Origin: Paracoccaceae bacterium
GTDB lineage: Bacteria > Pseudomonadota > Alphaproteobacteria > Rhodobacterales > Rhodobacteraceae
Assembly (NCBI GenBank): GCA_024742835.1
Contig: JANSXS010000065.1
Location: 22,968-86,967, forward strand
Length of the DNA: 64,000 nucleotides
Direction of reading: 5' to 3'
Every line of letters starts with the position of its first letter. Position 1 is the first letter of the stretch. Position numbers and translations under genes: made by a program. Shown one piece after another: positions 37,980 to 47,443 of this stretch. Below the pieces are notes generated by a model. It ran no database searches. It worked only from the letters and a program-made list of their open reading frames with translations, and was not told the origin of the DNA.

Positions 37980-39218
37980 ATGACAGATTTTCCTACCTTG
38001 GCCCGTGTCGCCGAAACCCGGATGCGCCACGTCTTTGACCCCACTCCGCTCATGCGGAACGAGACATTGTCGCATAGGTATCAGGCGGACATCTACCTCA
38101 AACGCGAGGATCTCAGCCCGGTCCGTTCTTACAAGCTGCGCGGTGCCTTCAACGCCATGCGCAAGGCGACGGCCGGTGTCCCGGCGGACCTGCATTTCGT
38201 TTGCGCGAGTGCTGGAAATCACGCGCAGGGCGTTGCGTTCATGTGTCGGCATTTCGGTGTGCGTGGCACCGTTTTCATGCCTGTGACAACACCGCAGCAA
38301 AAAATCGGACAAACACGGAAGTTCGGGGGAGATAACATTGAGGTCCGTCTCGTTGGCGATTATTTCGACGATACCTTGGCGACTGCGCAAGCCTATTGCC
38401 TGCAAAACGCTGGACACTTCCTGTCGCCGTTCGATGATGAGGACGTGATCGAGGGGCAAGCCTCCGTCGCGGTCGAGATCGAGGCACAGTTGGGCCGCTT
38501 GCCCGACCGGGTGGTGCTGCCGGTGGGGGGTGGTGGCCTGTCCGCTGGAACGCGCAGTTATTTCGGGCCTGCAGTGCCCCTGACACTTGTGGAACCGGCG
38601 GGCGGTGCCTGTCTTGCGGCGGCACTGGCGGCAGGTACGCCAACCCGGCTTGCCCATGTCGACAGCTTTGCCGATGGTGCGGCGGTCGCGCAGATCGGCG
38701 CGCGCACCTTTACGCGGCTGCGCGATATCTGTCCTGCGGATGTCCGCGCGATAGACGAGGACCGGATCTGCCTCACGATGCTGGAAATGCTCAACATCGA
38801 GGGTATCGTGCTGGAACCTGCTGGCGCGCTTGCCGTCGATGTCCTCAAAGATATCGGGGACAGCATCAAGGGCCAGACGCTTGTCTGCGTCACATCTGGC
38901 GGCAATTTCGATTTCGAACGCCTGCCCGAGGTAAAGGAACGCGCCCAACGCTACGCCGGTCTCAAGAAATATTTCATTCTGCGTATGCCGCAGCGGCCCG
39001 GCGCATTGAAGGATTTCCTGACCATTCTTGGGCCAAGTGATGATATTGCGCGGTTTGAATACCTCAAGAAATCGGCGCGCAATTTCGGGTCCGTGCTGAT
39101 CGGGATAGAGACGACGGATGCTGTCAATTTCGGGCGGATCGAAGCCGAAATGGCGCAAGCCGGCTTTGAGTATCGTGACATCACGACAGACACGATTCTA
39201 GCGGAATTCCTCATTTGA
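37980..39218 (+). CDS. ilvA: Threonine ammonia-lyase (threonine deaminase), short form
   Basis: A 412-residue PLP enzyme that converts threonine to 2-oxobutanoate, the first step of isoleucine synthesis. The PLP lysine is K52 in [13 protein letters not shown]; the glycine-rich phosphate loop is [11 protein letters not shown], and [12 protein letters not shown] is the substrate loop. A short C-terminal regulatory segment beginning [19 protein letters not shown] resembles the ACT-like domain of the short-form enzyme. The ATG at 37980 is preceded by CAGGA. It is divergent from argG (117-bp gap) and abuts the convergent Hpt gene without a gap. Confidence 0.94.
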   Translation: MTDFPTLARVAETRMRHVFDPTPLMRNETLSHRYQADIYLKREDLSPVRSYKLRGAFNAMRKATAGVPADLHFVCASAGNHAQGVAFMCRHFGVRGTVFMPVTTPQQKIGQTRKFGGDNIEVRLVGDYFDDTLATAQAYCLQNAGHFLSPFDDEDVIEGQASVAVEIEAQLGRLPDRVVLPVGGGGLSAGTRSYFGPAVPLTLVEPAGGACLAAALAAGTPTRLAHVDSFADGAAVAQIGARTFTRLRDICPADVRAIDEDRICLTMLEMLNIEGIVLEPAGALAVDVLKDIGDSIKGQTLVCVTSGGNFDFERLPEVKERAQRYAGLKKYFILRMPQRPGALKDFLTILGPSDDIARFEYLKKSARNFGSVLIGIETTDAVNFGRIEAEMAQAGFEYRDITTDTILAEFLI

Positions 39219-39551
39219 TCACCCTGCTTTCCTGTTTGAAAGACCTGACAGGAATACGGCCCTGGATGCATCATAGATGGTCATGATTTTGGTGATGCTG
39301 CCAAAATCGGGCGCTCCACCTGCCGTGGCCGCCTCTGCCGTGCCACATAGATCTGAAAACTCGGCAAAACCGAGGTTGAGCGCGCTGCCCTTCAGAATGT
39401 GAAACCGTGCTTCCAGCCGTGCGGCATCGGTTTCCTGTGCCAGTCCGTCAATCTCTGCCGACATTTCGTCCAGAAACAGGGCGACGACCTCTTCAAACGC
39501 GTCTTCCCCGAGTTCGCTTTTTAAAACTTCAACCTGCGTCCAGTCGATCAT
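39219..39551 (-). CDS. Hpt-domain phosphotransfer protein
   Basis: A 110-residue single-domain histidine phosphotransfer protein. RFHILKGSALNLGF contains the phospho-accepting histidine H51 in the typical H-x-L-K-G-S-x-x-x-L-G motif, and the rest is predicted four-helix bundle. It would shuttle phosphate between a hybrid kinase and response regulators. The divergent neighbour, 76 bp away, is a receiver-phosphatase protein, which is its most likely partner; this is inferred from position only. Confidence 0.9.
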   Translation of the reverse strand: MIDWTQVEVLKSELGEDAFEEVVALFLDEMSAEIDGLAQETDAARLEARFHILKGSALNLGFAEFSDLCGTAEAATAGGAPDFGSITKIMTIYDASRAVFLSGLSNRKAG

Positions 39552-39627
39552 GAAACGCTCCTTTCCAGATCATGGTGTCCACACGGTGCTTAAGAAGACG
39601 TGAAAGATTACTTTTTAAAGATTTCAA

Positions 39628-40977
39628 TTGAAGGTTTCAGCCGGCGTTAACTTCTCTGGGGGTTATCTGTCTGAAAGTGATGTGACAGGTGATGTCTTGG
39701 GTTCGTTGACCAAACCAAAACCCGTGCCGGGGGCTGATACGCCGACGATGCAGACCGTGCTGGTTGTCGATGACAGCCTTGTTCAGCGCCGTATCGCCAT
39801 CGCGTTTCTGGAAAAATGGGGGTTCGAAGTATGGGAAGCAGGCTCTGGTCATGACGCGCTTCGCATATGCCGGGAACGGCCGCCCGACCTCGTGCTTAGC
39901 GACTGGATGATGCCGGGCATGTCGGGTCTGGAATTCTGCCGCGCATTTCGGGCGCTTGGCCATGAGGACTACGGGTATTTTATCCTTTTGACCTCGAAAA
40001 GTGAAAAGGCCGAAGTGGCGCTGGGCCTTGATGCGGGCGCGGATGATTTCCTGACCAAGCCGGTGAACCCGGCGGAACTGCGCGCGCGGATCGCGGCGGG
40101 TGAGCGGATAATCCGTATGCAAAGACAATTGTCGGAAAAGAACCGGTTGATTGAATCCACCCTTCAGGAGCTGCAAACACTCTATGACTCTCTTGACAGT
40201 GACCTGCTTGAGGCCCGTAAACTGCAACAATCGCTGGTCAGCGCGCGGTTTCAGGACCTGGGCGTGGCCGAGCTTTCGCTGCTTTTGCGGTCTGCTGGTC
40301 ATGTTGGGGGCGACCTTGTCGGTGCCTTTCCCGCAGGCAGCGACAGAATCGGCATCTATGCGATTGATGTGTCTGGTCACGGGGTCAGCTCTGCGTTGAT
40401 GACGGCACGGCTGGCAGGATATCTGTCGTCTACCTCGCCTGATCAGAACATCGCGCTGACCGCGACGCCTGGAGGTGGCTACAGGCCGCGTCCGCCGCGA
40501 GAGACCGTTGCGCTCCTCAACCGCATGTTTCTGGGTGAAATCGAAACGGAGCATTATTTCACGCTTTTGCTCGCGGATGTAGACCTTGCTTCGGGTCGTA
40601 TCACCATGGTGCAGGCGGGCCATCCCAGCCCGGCGATCCTGCGGCGCGGTGGCGGCGTGGAATTTGTGGGGACCGGTGGTCTGCCCGTCGGCCTGATCGA
40701 AGGTGCCGAATATCAACAGTTCGATATAACGCTGGCACCGGGGGACCGGCTTTTGATCCATTCAGATGGCATCGGCGAATGCACGGACCGGCAGGATTGT
40801 CAGCTTGGGGATCAAGGGTTGGCAGAGATGGTCTCGGGCCTCCGGCAAAGCCATGGGCTCGCCTTTCTGGAATCCCTGGTCTGGTCCTTGTCCGATTTTG
40901 CCGAAACAGACACGTTCGAGGATGATGTTTCTGCTGCCTTGCTGGATTTCAAAGGCCCCGCATCACAAGGCTTTTGA
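39628..40977 (+). CDS. Response regulator fused to PP2C-type (SpoIIE/RsbU) phosphatase
   Basis: Up to 449 residues. A receiver domain begins QTVLVVDDSLVQRR, with acidic D48-D49, phospho-acceptor D92 in LVLSDWMMPG and the lysine in FLTKPVNP. A short coiled-coil linker (RIIRMQRQLSEKNRLIESTLQELQTL) follows, then a PPM/SpoIIE phosphatase: GGDLVGAF, YAIDVSGHGVSSALMTARL with metal-binding Asp, and a C-terminal DDVSAALLD. Such proteins dephosphorylate anti-sigma-factor antagonists in partner-switching pathways. The start is uncertain: TTG 39628 is the longest, while GTG 39682 or ATG 39748 (just before the receiver) are possible. The 3' end overlaps the convergent Nudix gene by 29 bp. Confidence 0.9.
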   Translation: MKVSAGVNFSGGYLSESDVTGDVLGSLTKPKPVPGADTPTMQTVLVVDDSLVQRRIAIAFLEKWGFEVWEAGSGHDALRICRERPPDLVLSDWMMPGMSGLEFCRAFRALGHEDYGYFILLTSKSEKAEVALGLDAGADDFLTKPVNPAELRARIAAGERIIRMQRQLSEKNRLIESTLQELQTLYDSLDSDLLEARKLQQSLVSARFQDLGVAELSLLLRSAGHVGGDLVGAFPAGSDRIGIYAIDVSGHGVSSALMTARLAGYLSSTSPDQNIALTATPGGGYRPRPPRETVALLNRMFLGEIETEHYFTLLLADVDLASGRITMVQAGHPSPAILRRGGGVEFVGTGGLPVGLIEGAEYQQFDITLAPGDRLLIHSDGIGECTDRQDCQLGDQGLAEMVSGLRQSHGLAFLESLVWSLSDFAETDTFEDDVSAALLDFKGPASQGF

Positions 40978-41392
40978 GAAAATGGCGATCGCCGGGATTG
41001 CCGACAAGCCGGGTCGCGTCGGCGATCCCGCGCCAGACCGCCTGATGATCCGGCTCGGACGGTGGCCCGATCCGGCGTGTTGGGAAGCCGATATAAATCA
41101 GGCAGATTTTTTCGGCCCAAAGATCGTATTCCGGCATGTAAACAAAGCGGCGGAATGCCCCCAGCCGTCGTGCGCGGCTGATTGACCAGCCTGTTTCCTC
41201 GAATACCTCGCGGTGCAGCGCGCGCAGCGGGGATTCACCCGGATCTATACCGCCGCCGGGTAACTGGAATTCCGGGGCCGGTCGCGCCTGATGGGTCAAC
41301 AAGATCTGGTCGCCGCGCAACAATATGCCATAGGCCCCCGGACGCGGCCGATAGGATTGCTGCGGATCGGGCGCTTTGCCAAATCGTCTCAT
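40949..41392 (-). CDS. Nudix hydrolase
   Basis: A 147-residue Nudix protein with an intact box, GGGIDPGESPLRALHREVFEETGW (GX5EX7REUXEEXGU), starting about residue 45. The substrate is unknown; the gene is listed separately from the CoA-pyrophosphatase-like and MutT-like Nudix genes in this window. The ATG at 41392 gives MRRFGKAPDPQQSYRPRPGAYGILLRGDQ, the expected short N-terminus before the first strand. It is divergent from hslO (76-bp gap) and convergent with the phosphatase gene, overlapping it by 29 bp. Confidence 0.87.
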   Translation of the reverse strand: MRRFGKAPDPQQSYRPRPGAYGILLRGDQILLTHQARPAPEFQLPGGGIDPGESPLRALHREVFEETGWSISRARRLGAFRRFVYMPEYDLWAEKICLIYIGFPTRRIGPPSEPDHQAVWRGIADATRLVGNPGDRHFLKSLVMRGL

Positions 41393-41468
41393 GTCGTCCC
41401 CTTGGCCCGTGGCTTGTTGCGCATAAGTAGATACGGTATGCCAATCCCCGGCGCACAAGGAAACCCCA

Positions 41469-42464
41469 ATGACTCTTGGACAGAAAATCGCATGGGACGA
41501 TACCATTCTCCCGTTCCAGCTCGACAATTCCGACATCCGTGGGCGGGTCGCACGGTTGGACGGCGCGTTGGACACAATCCTGTCCCAGCATGATTATCCG
41601 CCGCAGGTCGAGTCGCTGATCGCGGAAATGGCGCTTTTGACTGCGTTGATTGGCCAAACCATCAAGCTGCGCTGGAAACTCTCGCTTCAAGTCCAAAGCG
41701 AGGGACCGGTCCGGTTGATCGCGACAGATTATTTTGCCCCGACGCAAGAGGGCGAACCGGCAAATATACGTGCCTATGCCAGCTATGATGCCGACCGCAT
41801 CACCGACGCTGCGCCCTTTACCCAGATCGGCGCGGGATATTTTGCCCTGTTGATCGACCAGGGCAAGGGAACCTCGCCCTATCAGGGGATTACGCCCATT
41901 GCGGGCGGCAGCCTGATGTCCTGCGCGGAATCCTATTTCGCCCAGTCTGAACAATTGCCCACGCGTTTTGCGCTCAGCTTTGGGAAATCCAAGGCACGCG
42001 GTGATGCAGCACAGTGGCGCGCCGGTGGGGTGTTGTTGCAACACATGCCCAAGGCGTCGCCCTTTGCCAATGGCGGGGGCAGTGGCGAAAACGGTCTGTT
42101 GACCGCGTCGGACATCGTCGGCGGTGACAACGAGGAAAACTGGATCCGGGCCAACACCTTGCTGGACACTGTCGAAGATCCCGAACTGATCGGGCCCACC
42201 GTGTCGCCCGCTGATCTTCTGGTGCGCCTGTTCCACGAAGAGTCCCCGCGTGTGTTCGACATGCAGCCGGTGCGCTTTGGCTGTACCTGCTCTGAGGATC
42301 GTCTTCGACACAGCCTGTCGATCTATCCTGCAAGCGATATCGCCGAGATGACGACAGATGACGGTATCGTTACCGCCGATTGCCAGTTCTGTGGCGCGCA
42401 TTACCGCCTTGACCCCGCTACGTTGGGGGCCGAGGCGTCATCGGGCGCGGAACATGACAGTTGA
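41469..42464 (+). CDS. hslO: Redox-regulated chaperone Hsp33
   Basis: A 331-residue Hsp33. Four zinc-binding cysteines near the C-terminus, CTCS (CxC) and CQFC (CxxC), form the redox switch: oxidation releases zinc and activates holdase function under oxidative and heat stress. The core contains LTALIGQTIKLRWKLSLQVQSEGPVRLIATDY, characteristic of the family. The ATG at 41469 follows an AAGGAAAC stretch. It starts a co-directional series hslO-Nudix-cca-ABC-methyltransferase with short overlaps or gaps. Confidence 0.95.
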   Translation: MTLGQKIAWDDTILPFQLDNSDIRGRVARLDGALDTILSQHDYPPQVESLIAEMALLTALIGQTIKLRWKLSLQVQSEGPVRLIATDYFAPTQEGEPANIRAYASYDADRITDAAPFTQIGAGYFALLIDQGKGTSPYQGITPIAGGSLMSCAESYFAQSEQLPTRFALSFGKSKARGDAAQWRAGGVLLQHMPKASPFANGGGSGENGLLTASDIVGGDNEENWIRANTLLDTVEDPELIGPTVSPADLLVRLFHEESPRVFDMQPVRFGCTCSEDRLRHSLSIYPASDIAEMTTDDGIVTADCQFCGAHYRLDPATLGAEASSGAEHDS

Positions 42465-43053
42465 TCCGCTCGCACCTGTCTTTCGCGCGCTCGACAGGCC
42501 CCGTGCGCCATCCTCCGATTACGATCTGAACCCGGATACCATCCTGCCGGAGGGCCGCCGACTTCGCCCCGCCGGTGTGCTCGTGCCCATCGAGATCGTG
42601 GATGGCACCGCCCGCCTTTGGCTGACGAAACGGTCCTCCGCGTTGAAACATCACCCCGGGCAGGTGGCCTTTCCGGGCGGCAAACAGGAAGAGAGCGATG
42701 CGGATATCACCGCCGCTGCGCTGCGTGAAGCGTCAGAGGAAATTGGCCTGCATCCCGACAATGTCGAGGTGTTGGGAACGTGGTCTTGCCATGAAACAGT
42801 GACGAATTTCATCATGACCCCGATCCTTGGCCGTGTCCGGCAGCCTTTCAAGCCCATGCCCGAAACCGGCGAGGTTGACGAGGTGTTTTCCGTACCGCTT
42901 GATCATTTGCTTGATGCGGCGCGGTTCGGCATTCAGTACCGCCGCTGGCGTGGTGCGCGCCGCTATTACTTCGCGGTGCCATACGGACCCTATTACATCT
43001 GGGGCGCAACGGCGCGCATTCTGCGCTCGCTTGCGGATGCGGCAGGCCCATGA
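42454..43053 (+). CDS. CoA pyrophosphatase-type Nudix hydrolase
   Basis: A 199-residue protein combining a Nudix box (GGKQEESDADITAAALREASEEIGL) with the upstream UPF0035 signature LTKRSSALKHHPGQVAFPGG, found in enzymes that cleave coenzyme A to 4'-phosphopantetheine and 3',5'-ADP. The start at 42454 overlaps hslO by 11 bp. The stop overlaps cca by 4 bp. Confidence 0.9.
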   Translation: MTVDPLAPVFRALDRPRAPSSDYDLNPDTILPEGRRLRPAGVLVPIEIVDGTARLWLTKRSSALKHHPGQVAFPGGKQEESDADITAAALREASEEIGLHPDNVEVLGTWSCHETVTNFIMTPILGRVRQPFKPMPETGEVDEVFSVPLDHLLDAARFGIQYRRWRGARRYYFAVPYGPYYIWGATARILRSLADAAGP

Positions 43054-44207
43054 CCCGGCTCACCGGCCCTTGGCTGACCGCGCCAGAAACCCAGCGTGTC
43101 TGCGCCATGCTCGAAGACGGCGGTCACGCGGCTTTCGTCGTTGGGGGATGCGTGCGCAACGAGCTTATGGGCGAACCGGTGGGCGATGTGGATATCGCCA
43201 CCGACGCGCACCCGGACCGCGTGATCGCGCTCTCCAGCGCAGCGGGCTTGCGGCCCGTGCCCACCGGCCTTGATCATGGCACTGTCACGGTGATTGCCGA
43301 TGGCACCCCGTTCGAGGTGACGACGTTTCGCAAGGACGTGCAGACCGATGGCCGCCACGCCGTGGTGGCCTTTGCCACCGATATCGCAAGCGACGCGCGT
43401 CGTCGCGATTTCACCGTGAACGCGCTTTATGCGCGCCGCGATGGCACCCTCTCTGATCCGCTTGGCGGGCTGGACGATGTGATGGCGCGGCGGATGCGGT
43501 TCATTGGGGACGCCGAAACCCGTATTCGCGAGGATTACCTGCGCATCCTGCGGTTTTTCCGGTTTCACGCGTGGTATGGCAATCCTGATCACGGGCTTGA
43601 CGCGGACGGGCTTGCCGCCTGTGCGGTGTTGGCCGATGGCATCGACACCCTGTCAAAAGAGCGGATCGGCGCCGAGATGCGCAAGCTTTTGGCCGCTCCC
43701 GATCCTGCCCCGGCCATTGCAGCGATGCGTCACGCTGGCGTGCTGCGCCATGCGTTGCCGGGTGCCAGCGATGCGGCCTTGTCCCTGCTTGTTCACCTTG
43801 AAAGCGCCAACGCCATGACACCCGATCCGATCCGGCGGCTTGCCTGCCTGGGTGGTGAGGCCGTCGCGACCGACCTGCGTCTGAGCCGTGCCGAAGCGCG
43901 CGCATACGCGGATATTCGCGCCGCAGCGCTGAGCACGGCCCCTGCGCAGGAGCTTGGGTATCGCCTTGGCCCGGAAAAAGGCCGTGACGCGGTGGTGCTG
44001 CGCGCCGCGTTGCTGGAACAGCCCGTCGATGTGGCGCAACTGGCCGATATCACGCATGGCGCGCAGGCGATCTTTCCGGTCAAGGCAACCGACCTGATGC
44101 CCGATCTGTCAGGGCCTGAGCTTGGCGCAAGGCTCAAGTCGCTGGAAGAGGCGTGGATCGCCTCGGGTTTCGCGCTTGACCGTGCCGCGCTGCTGGACAG
44201 GGGGTAG
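43050..44207 (+). CDS. cca: CCA tRNA nucleotidyltransferase (poly(A) polymerase family)
   Basis: A 385-residue class II nucleotidyltransferase. VVGGCVRNELMGEPVGDVDIAT holds the catalytic GD-x-D acids (D46, D48); TVIADGTPFEVTTFRKDV carries a further acidic position. RRRDFTVNALYA and EDYLRILRFFRFHAWYG are the base-recognition and neck motifs. It adds or repairs CCA at tRNA 3' ends. Poly(A) polymerase activity cannot be excluded by sequence. Overlaps of 4 bp with the Nudix gene upstream and a 4-bp gap to the ABC gene suggest one transcript. Confidence 0.93.
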   Translation: MTRLTGPWLTAPETQRVCAMLEDGGHAAFVVGGCVRNELMGEPVGDVDIATDAHPDRVIALSSAAGLRPVPTGLDHGTVTVIADGTPFEVTTFRKDVQTDGRHAVVAFATDIASDARRRDFTVNALYARRDGTLSDPLGGLDDVMARRMRFIGDAETRIREDYLRILRFFRFHAWYGNPDHGLDADGLAACAVLADGIDTLSKERIGAEMRKLLAAPDPAPAIAAMRHAGVLRHALPGASDAALSLLVHLESANAMTPDPIRRLACLGGEAVATDLRLSRAEARAYADIRAAALSTAPAQELGYRLGPEKGRDAVVLRAALLEQPVDVAQLADITHGAQAIFPVKATDLMPDLSGPELGARLKSLEEAWIASGFALDRAALLDRG

Positions 44208-44211
44208 ACCG

Positions 44212-46053
44212 GTGTTCAAGTTTTTTGAAAACCTCGTCGATCCCTATTGCCCCTATATTGAACAGGCGACGCCGCCAACGCGGCTTTGGCCCTTCATGCG
44301 GGCCTATATGGGGCCGTTTCGCCGGGTGTTCTGGGCCACCGGGATCATGTCGATCCTTGTCGCGGCCATCGAGATCGGGCTGATCTATTACATGGGCCGC
44401 ATGGTTGATATCCTGTCGGGCAGCCCGGCAGAGGTGTGGGCGGATTATGGGCTGGAAATCATCCTGGTTGCGCTTTTCATCCTGTTTCTGCGCCCGCTTG
44501 TTCAGGCGCTGGATGTGCTGCTGCTCAACAATGCGATCCTGCCCAATTTCGGCACGTTGATCCGCTGGCGCGCGCATCGCCATGTCCTGAACCAGTCCGT
44601 TGGCTGGTTTGAAAACGATTTCGCGGGGCGCATCGCCAACCGCATCATGCAGACGCCGCCAGCCGCGGGCGAAGCGGTGTTTCAGGTTTTTGACGCCATC
44701 ACATTCGCGCTGGCCTATGTGGTTGGCGCGGCGCTGTTGCTTTGGGGGGCGGATCTGCGTCTGATCGTGCCGCTTGTGCTGTGGTTGGCTCTGTATATCC
44801 TGCTGGTGCGCTGGGTGATGCGCCGCGTCGCGCCCGCATCCAAGGCCGCGTCAGACGCGCGAAGCCTGGTCACGGGCCGTGTTGTGGACGCCTATACCAA
44901 TATCCATTCGGTCAAGCTTTTCGCGCATTCCAAGCGGGAAACAGACTATGCCGGTGAGGCCATTGAACATGCGCGCCGTACCTTTCAGGCCGAGATGCGG
45001 ATTTACACCACCATGGATGTGACACTTGTCACGCTCAACGGGCTGCTGATCGTTGGCGTCGTCGGCTGGGGCATCCTGTTGTGGTCCACCGGGCAAGCCA
45101 GCGTCGGTGTTGTCGCGGCCGCCACCGCGCTTACGCTGCGGCTCAATGCGATGACGGGGTGGATCATGTGGGCGCTCACCTCTTTCTTCCGCCAACTCGG
45201 CATCGTGGCCGAGGGCATGGAAACCATCGCGCAGCCCATCGACCTTGTGGATGCGCCGGACGCCAAACCGCTTGACCTGACAGAAGGGCAGATCGAACTG
45301 CGCGACCTGTCGCACCATTTCGGGCGGCAAAGCGGCGGTCTGGATCATGTGTCGCTAACCATTCGACCGGGCGAAAAGATCGGGCTTGTCGGGCGTTCCG
45401 GCGCTGGCAAATCGACCCTCGTAAAGCTGCTTTTGCGCTTTTACGATGCCGAGGACGGGCAGATCCTGATCGACAATCAGGATATTTCCAAGGTCACGCA
45501 GGACAGCCTTCGGGACAGTATCGGTATGGTGCAACAGGATAGCTTCCTTTTGCACCGGTCGGTGCGGGACAATATCCTGTATGCCCGCCCCGATGCGACC
45601 GAGACAGAGATGCTTGCCGCCGCGCACAAGGCAGAGGCGCATGAGTTCATCCTTGGTCTGGCCGATCCAGAGGGGCGCACCGGCTATGACGCGCATGTGG
45701 GCGAACGCGGCGTGAAACTGTCAGGCGGGCAACGCCAGCGGATCACGCTGGCCCGCGCGATACTCAAGGACGCACCCATTCTGCTGCTGGACGAGGCGAC
45801 AAGCGCGCTGGACAGCGAGGTAGAGGCGGCCATCCAGACCACGCTTTATGGCATGATGGAGGGCAAGACAGTGATCGCCATCGCGCACCGGCTGTCTACC
45901 ATCGCGCAGATGGATCGCATTATCGTGCTGGATCAGGGTCGAATCGTCGAAGAGGGCGATCATCAGGCCCTGCTGGCGCAGGGCGGGCTTTACGCGCGGT
46001 TCTGGGCACGGCAATCGGGCGGATTTCTCAATGCGGACGAACCGGCGGAGTAA
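44212..46053 (+). CDS. ABC exporter (fused membrane and ATPase domains)
   Basis: A 613-residue half-transporter. Six membrane helices (about residues 35-330) precede the nucleotide-binding domain with Walker A GRSGAGKS at 394-401, signature LSGGQRQR near 503, Walker B ILLLDEAT near 523 and H-loop AHRLS. It should work as a homodimer exporting a lipid or hydrophobic compound; the substrate is not apparent. The start is GTG at 44212 (FKFFENLVDPYCPY follows); upstream frames run into cca. Confidence 0.92.
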   Translation: MFKFFENLVDPYCPYIEQATPPTRLWPFMRAYMGPFRRVFWATGIMSILVAAIEIGLIYYMGRMVDILSGSPAEVWADYGLEIILVALFILFLRPLVQALDVLLLNNAILPNFGTLIRWRAHRHVLNQSVGWFENDFAGRIANRIMQTPPAAGEAVFQVFDAITFALAYVVGAALLLWGADLRLIVPLVLWLALYILLVRWVMRRVAPASKAASDARSLVTGRVVDAYTNIHSVKLFAHSKRETDYAGEAIEHARRTFQAEMRIYTTMDVTLVTLNGLLIVGVVGWGILLWSTGQASVGVVAAATALTLRLNAMTGWIMWALTSFFRQLGIVAEGMETIAQPIDLVDAPDAKPLDLTEGQIELRDLSHHFGRQSGGLDHVSLTIRPGEKIGLVGRSGAGKSTLVKLLLRFYDAEDGQILIDNQDISKVTQDSLRDSIGMVQQDSFLLHRSVRDNILYARPDATETEMLAAAHKAEAHEFILGLADPEGRTGYDAHVGERGVKLSGGQRQRITLARAILKDAPILLLDEATSALDSEVEAAIQTTLYGMMEGKTVIAIAHRLSTIAQMDRIIVLDQGRIVEEGDHQALLAQGGLYARFWARQSGGFLNADEPAE

Positions 46054-46056
46054 ACC

Positions 46057-47277
46057 ATGACAGACCACCTGATCACGCGTCTGGGCCATCGCGGCGACGG
46101 CATTGCCGATGGGCCGGTTTTTGCACCACTGACCCTGCCGGGCGAACGGGTGACAGGGGATCTTGACGGGCAAAACCTATGCCGCGTCAAAATCGTCGAA
46201 CCCTCCCCGGATCGTGTCGCGCCGCCCTGTCGGCATTTCAAATCCTGTGGCGGGTGCCAGCTTCAGCACGGCTCGGATGCGTTCGTTGCGGCATGGAAAA
46301 CGGATGTGGTCGCGCGCGCGCTGGCTGCACAAGGGCTTGAGGCGGCAATAGAGCCTGTTTTTACCGTGGCTGCCGCGTCGCGCCGACGCGCCACGCTGTC
46401 CGCGCGCCGCACCAAGAAAGGCGCGCTTGCCGGTTTTCACGCGCGCGCGTCGGATGTGCTGGTCGAGATCCCGGACTGCCGCCTTCTGGACCCCCGCCTT
46501 ATGGCAGCCCTGCCCGTGGCCGAGGCGCTGGCCATCGTCGGCAGCAGCCGCAAGGCAGAGCTTGATGTGGCCGCCACGCTGTCTGACGCGGGGCTCGATA
46601 TCCGTGTCGCGGGCGGCAAGCCGCTCGACGCGCCCTTGCGGGTCGCGCTCGCAAGTCTGGCCGATACCCATGATCTTGCGCGTCTCGCCTGGGATGACGA
46701 GACGATCGTGACCCGGCGCGCGCCCGAACAGATGTTCGGGGATATCCGCGTCGTGCCGCCTGCCGGGGCGTTTCTTCAGGCGACCAAAGCCTCGGAAATC
46801 GCCCTGACCGAGGCGGTTCGCGGCATCATCGGCTCTGCACGCCATGTGCTGGATCTTTTTGCGGGCTGCGGTACGTTTGCGTTGCCCTTGTCACGACACG
46901 CGCCGGTCCATGCGGTCGAGACCAGCGCCGAGATGCTCGCCGCGCTCGATCATGGCTGGCGCATGGCGGACCGGGTCAAGACGGTGACCACCGAGATGCG
47001 TGATCTGTTCCGCCAGCCCCTTGTCACGCAAGAGCTGGACCGTTTCGACGCGGTGGTGCTTGATCCGCCTCGTGCCGGGGCAGAGGCGCAAGCCGCGCAA
47101 CTTGCCTATGCCGCACCTGCCCGGATCGCCTACGTTTCCTGCAACCCTGTTAGTTTTGCGCGCGATGCCGCCATCCTGTGCGCGGGCGGTTATATGCTTG
47201 ACCATGTGCAGCCCGTCGATCAGTTTCGCTGGTCCGCCCACGTGGAGCTTGTGGCGCAGTTCACGCGGAAAACGTAG
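46057..47277 (+). CDS. TrmA/RlmD-family RNA (uracil-5-)-methyltransferase
   Basis: A 406-residue protein. An N-terminal TRAM-like segment (LGHRGDGIAD) is followed by a [4Fe-4S] cysteine pattern: C58, C64, C67 (CRHFKSCGGCQLQH) and a fourth cysteine in IPDCRLLDP. The C-terminal methyltransferase has LDLFAGCGTFALPL (SAM), LDPPRAGAE and the catalytic YVSCNPVSFARD. It belongs to the enzymes making 5-methyluridine in 23S rRNA or tRNA; the cluster favours an RlmC/RlmD-like rRNA target, but the exact site cannot be told. It begins 3 bp after the ABC gene. Confidence 0.9.
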   Translation: MTDHLITRLGHRGDGIADGPVFAPLTLPGERVTGDLDGQNLCRVKIVEPSPDRVAPPCRHFKSCGGCQLQHGSDAFVAAWKTDVVARALAAQGLEAAIEPVFTVAAASRRRATLSARRTKKGALAGFHARASDVLVEIPDCRLLDPRLMAALPVAEALAIVGSSRKAELDVAATLSDAGLDIRVAGGKPLDAPLRVALASLADTHDLARLAWDDETIVTRRAPEQMFGDIRVVPPAGAFLQATKASEIALTEAVRGIIGSARHVLDLFAGCGTFALPLSRHAPVHAVETSAEMLAALDHGWRMADRVKTVTTEMRDLFRQPLVTQELDRFDAVVLDPPRAGAEAQAAQLAYAAPARIAYVSCNPVSFARDAAILCAGGYMLDHVQPVDQFRWSAHVELVAQFTRKT

Positions 47278-47337
47278 GTGGGCTGAAATCTTCGGTGACC
47301 GGGGTGAATTAACGGGATAGATTGCCCAAAAGAGCAG

Positions 47338-47429
47338 TTAAAGCGTTTCGCCTTTAACCCGAGACATCGGCTAAAGGCGGAACGCGTGCAACGATCTGTT
47401 GGAGCAATGCGTTTCGTGAAACGCTTTAA
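47338..47429. repeat. REP/MITE-like nested inverted repeat upstream of an L,D-transpeptidase gene
   Basis: Outer arms TTAAAGCGTTTC (47338-47349) and GAAACGCTTTAA (47418-47429) pair perfectly over 12 bp. Inside, GCGTTTCGCCTTTA (47343-47356) also pairs with TAAAGGCGGAACGC (47372-47385) over 14 bp with one G-U, and GCGTTTC-GT-GAAACGC (47409-47424) is a small palindrome of its own. The left arm can pair with either right arm, so two exclusive folds exist. The element ends 14 bp before the ATG at 47444. Confidence 0.7.
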
Positions 47430-47443
47430 AAGAGACATCCCCG

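Noticed and set aside
36639..39158. 839-codon minus-strand frame covering argG plus 432 codons upstream
   Set aside because: The extension lies fully antisense to ilvA, which is clearly genuine, and is a by-product of high G+C; argG starts at its canonical N-terminus at 37862.
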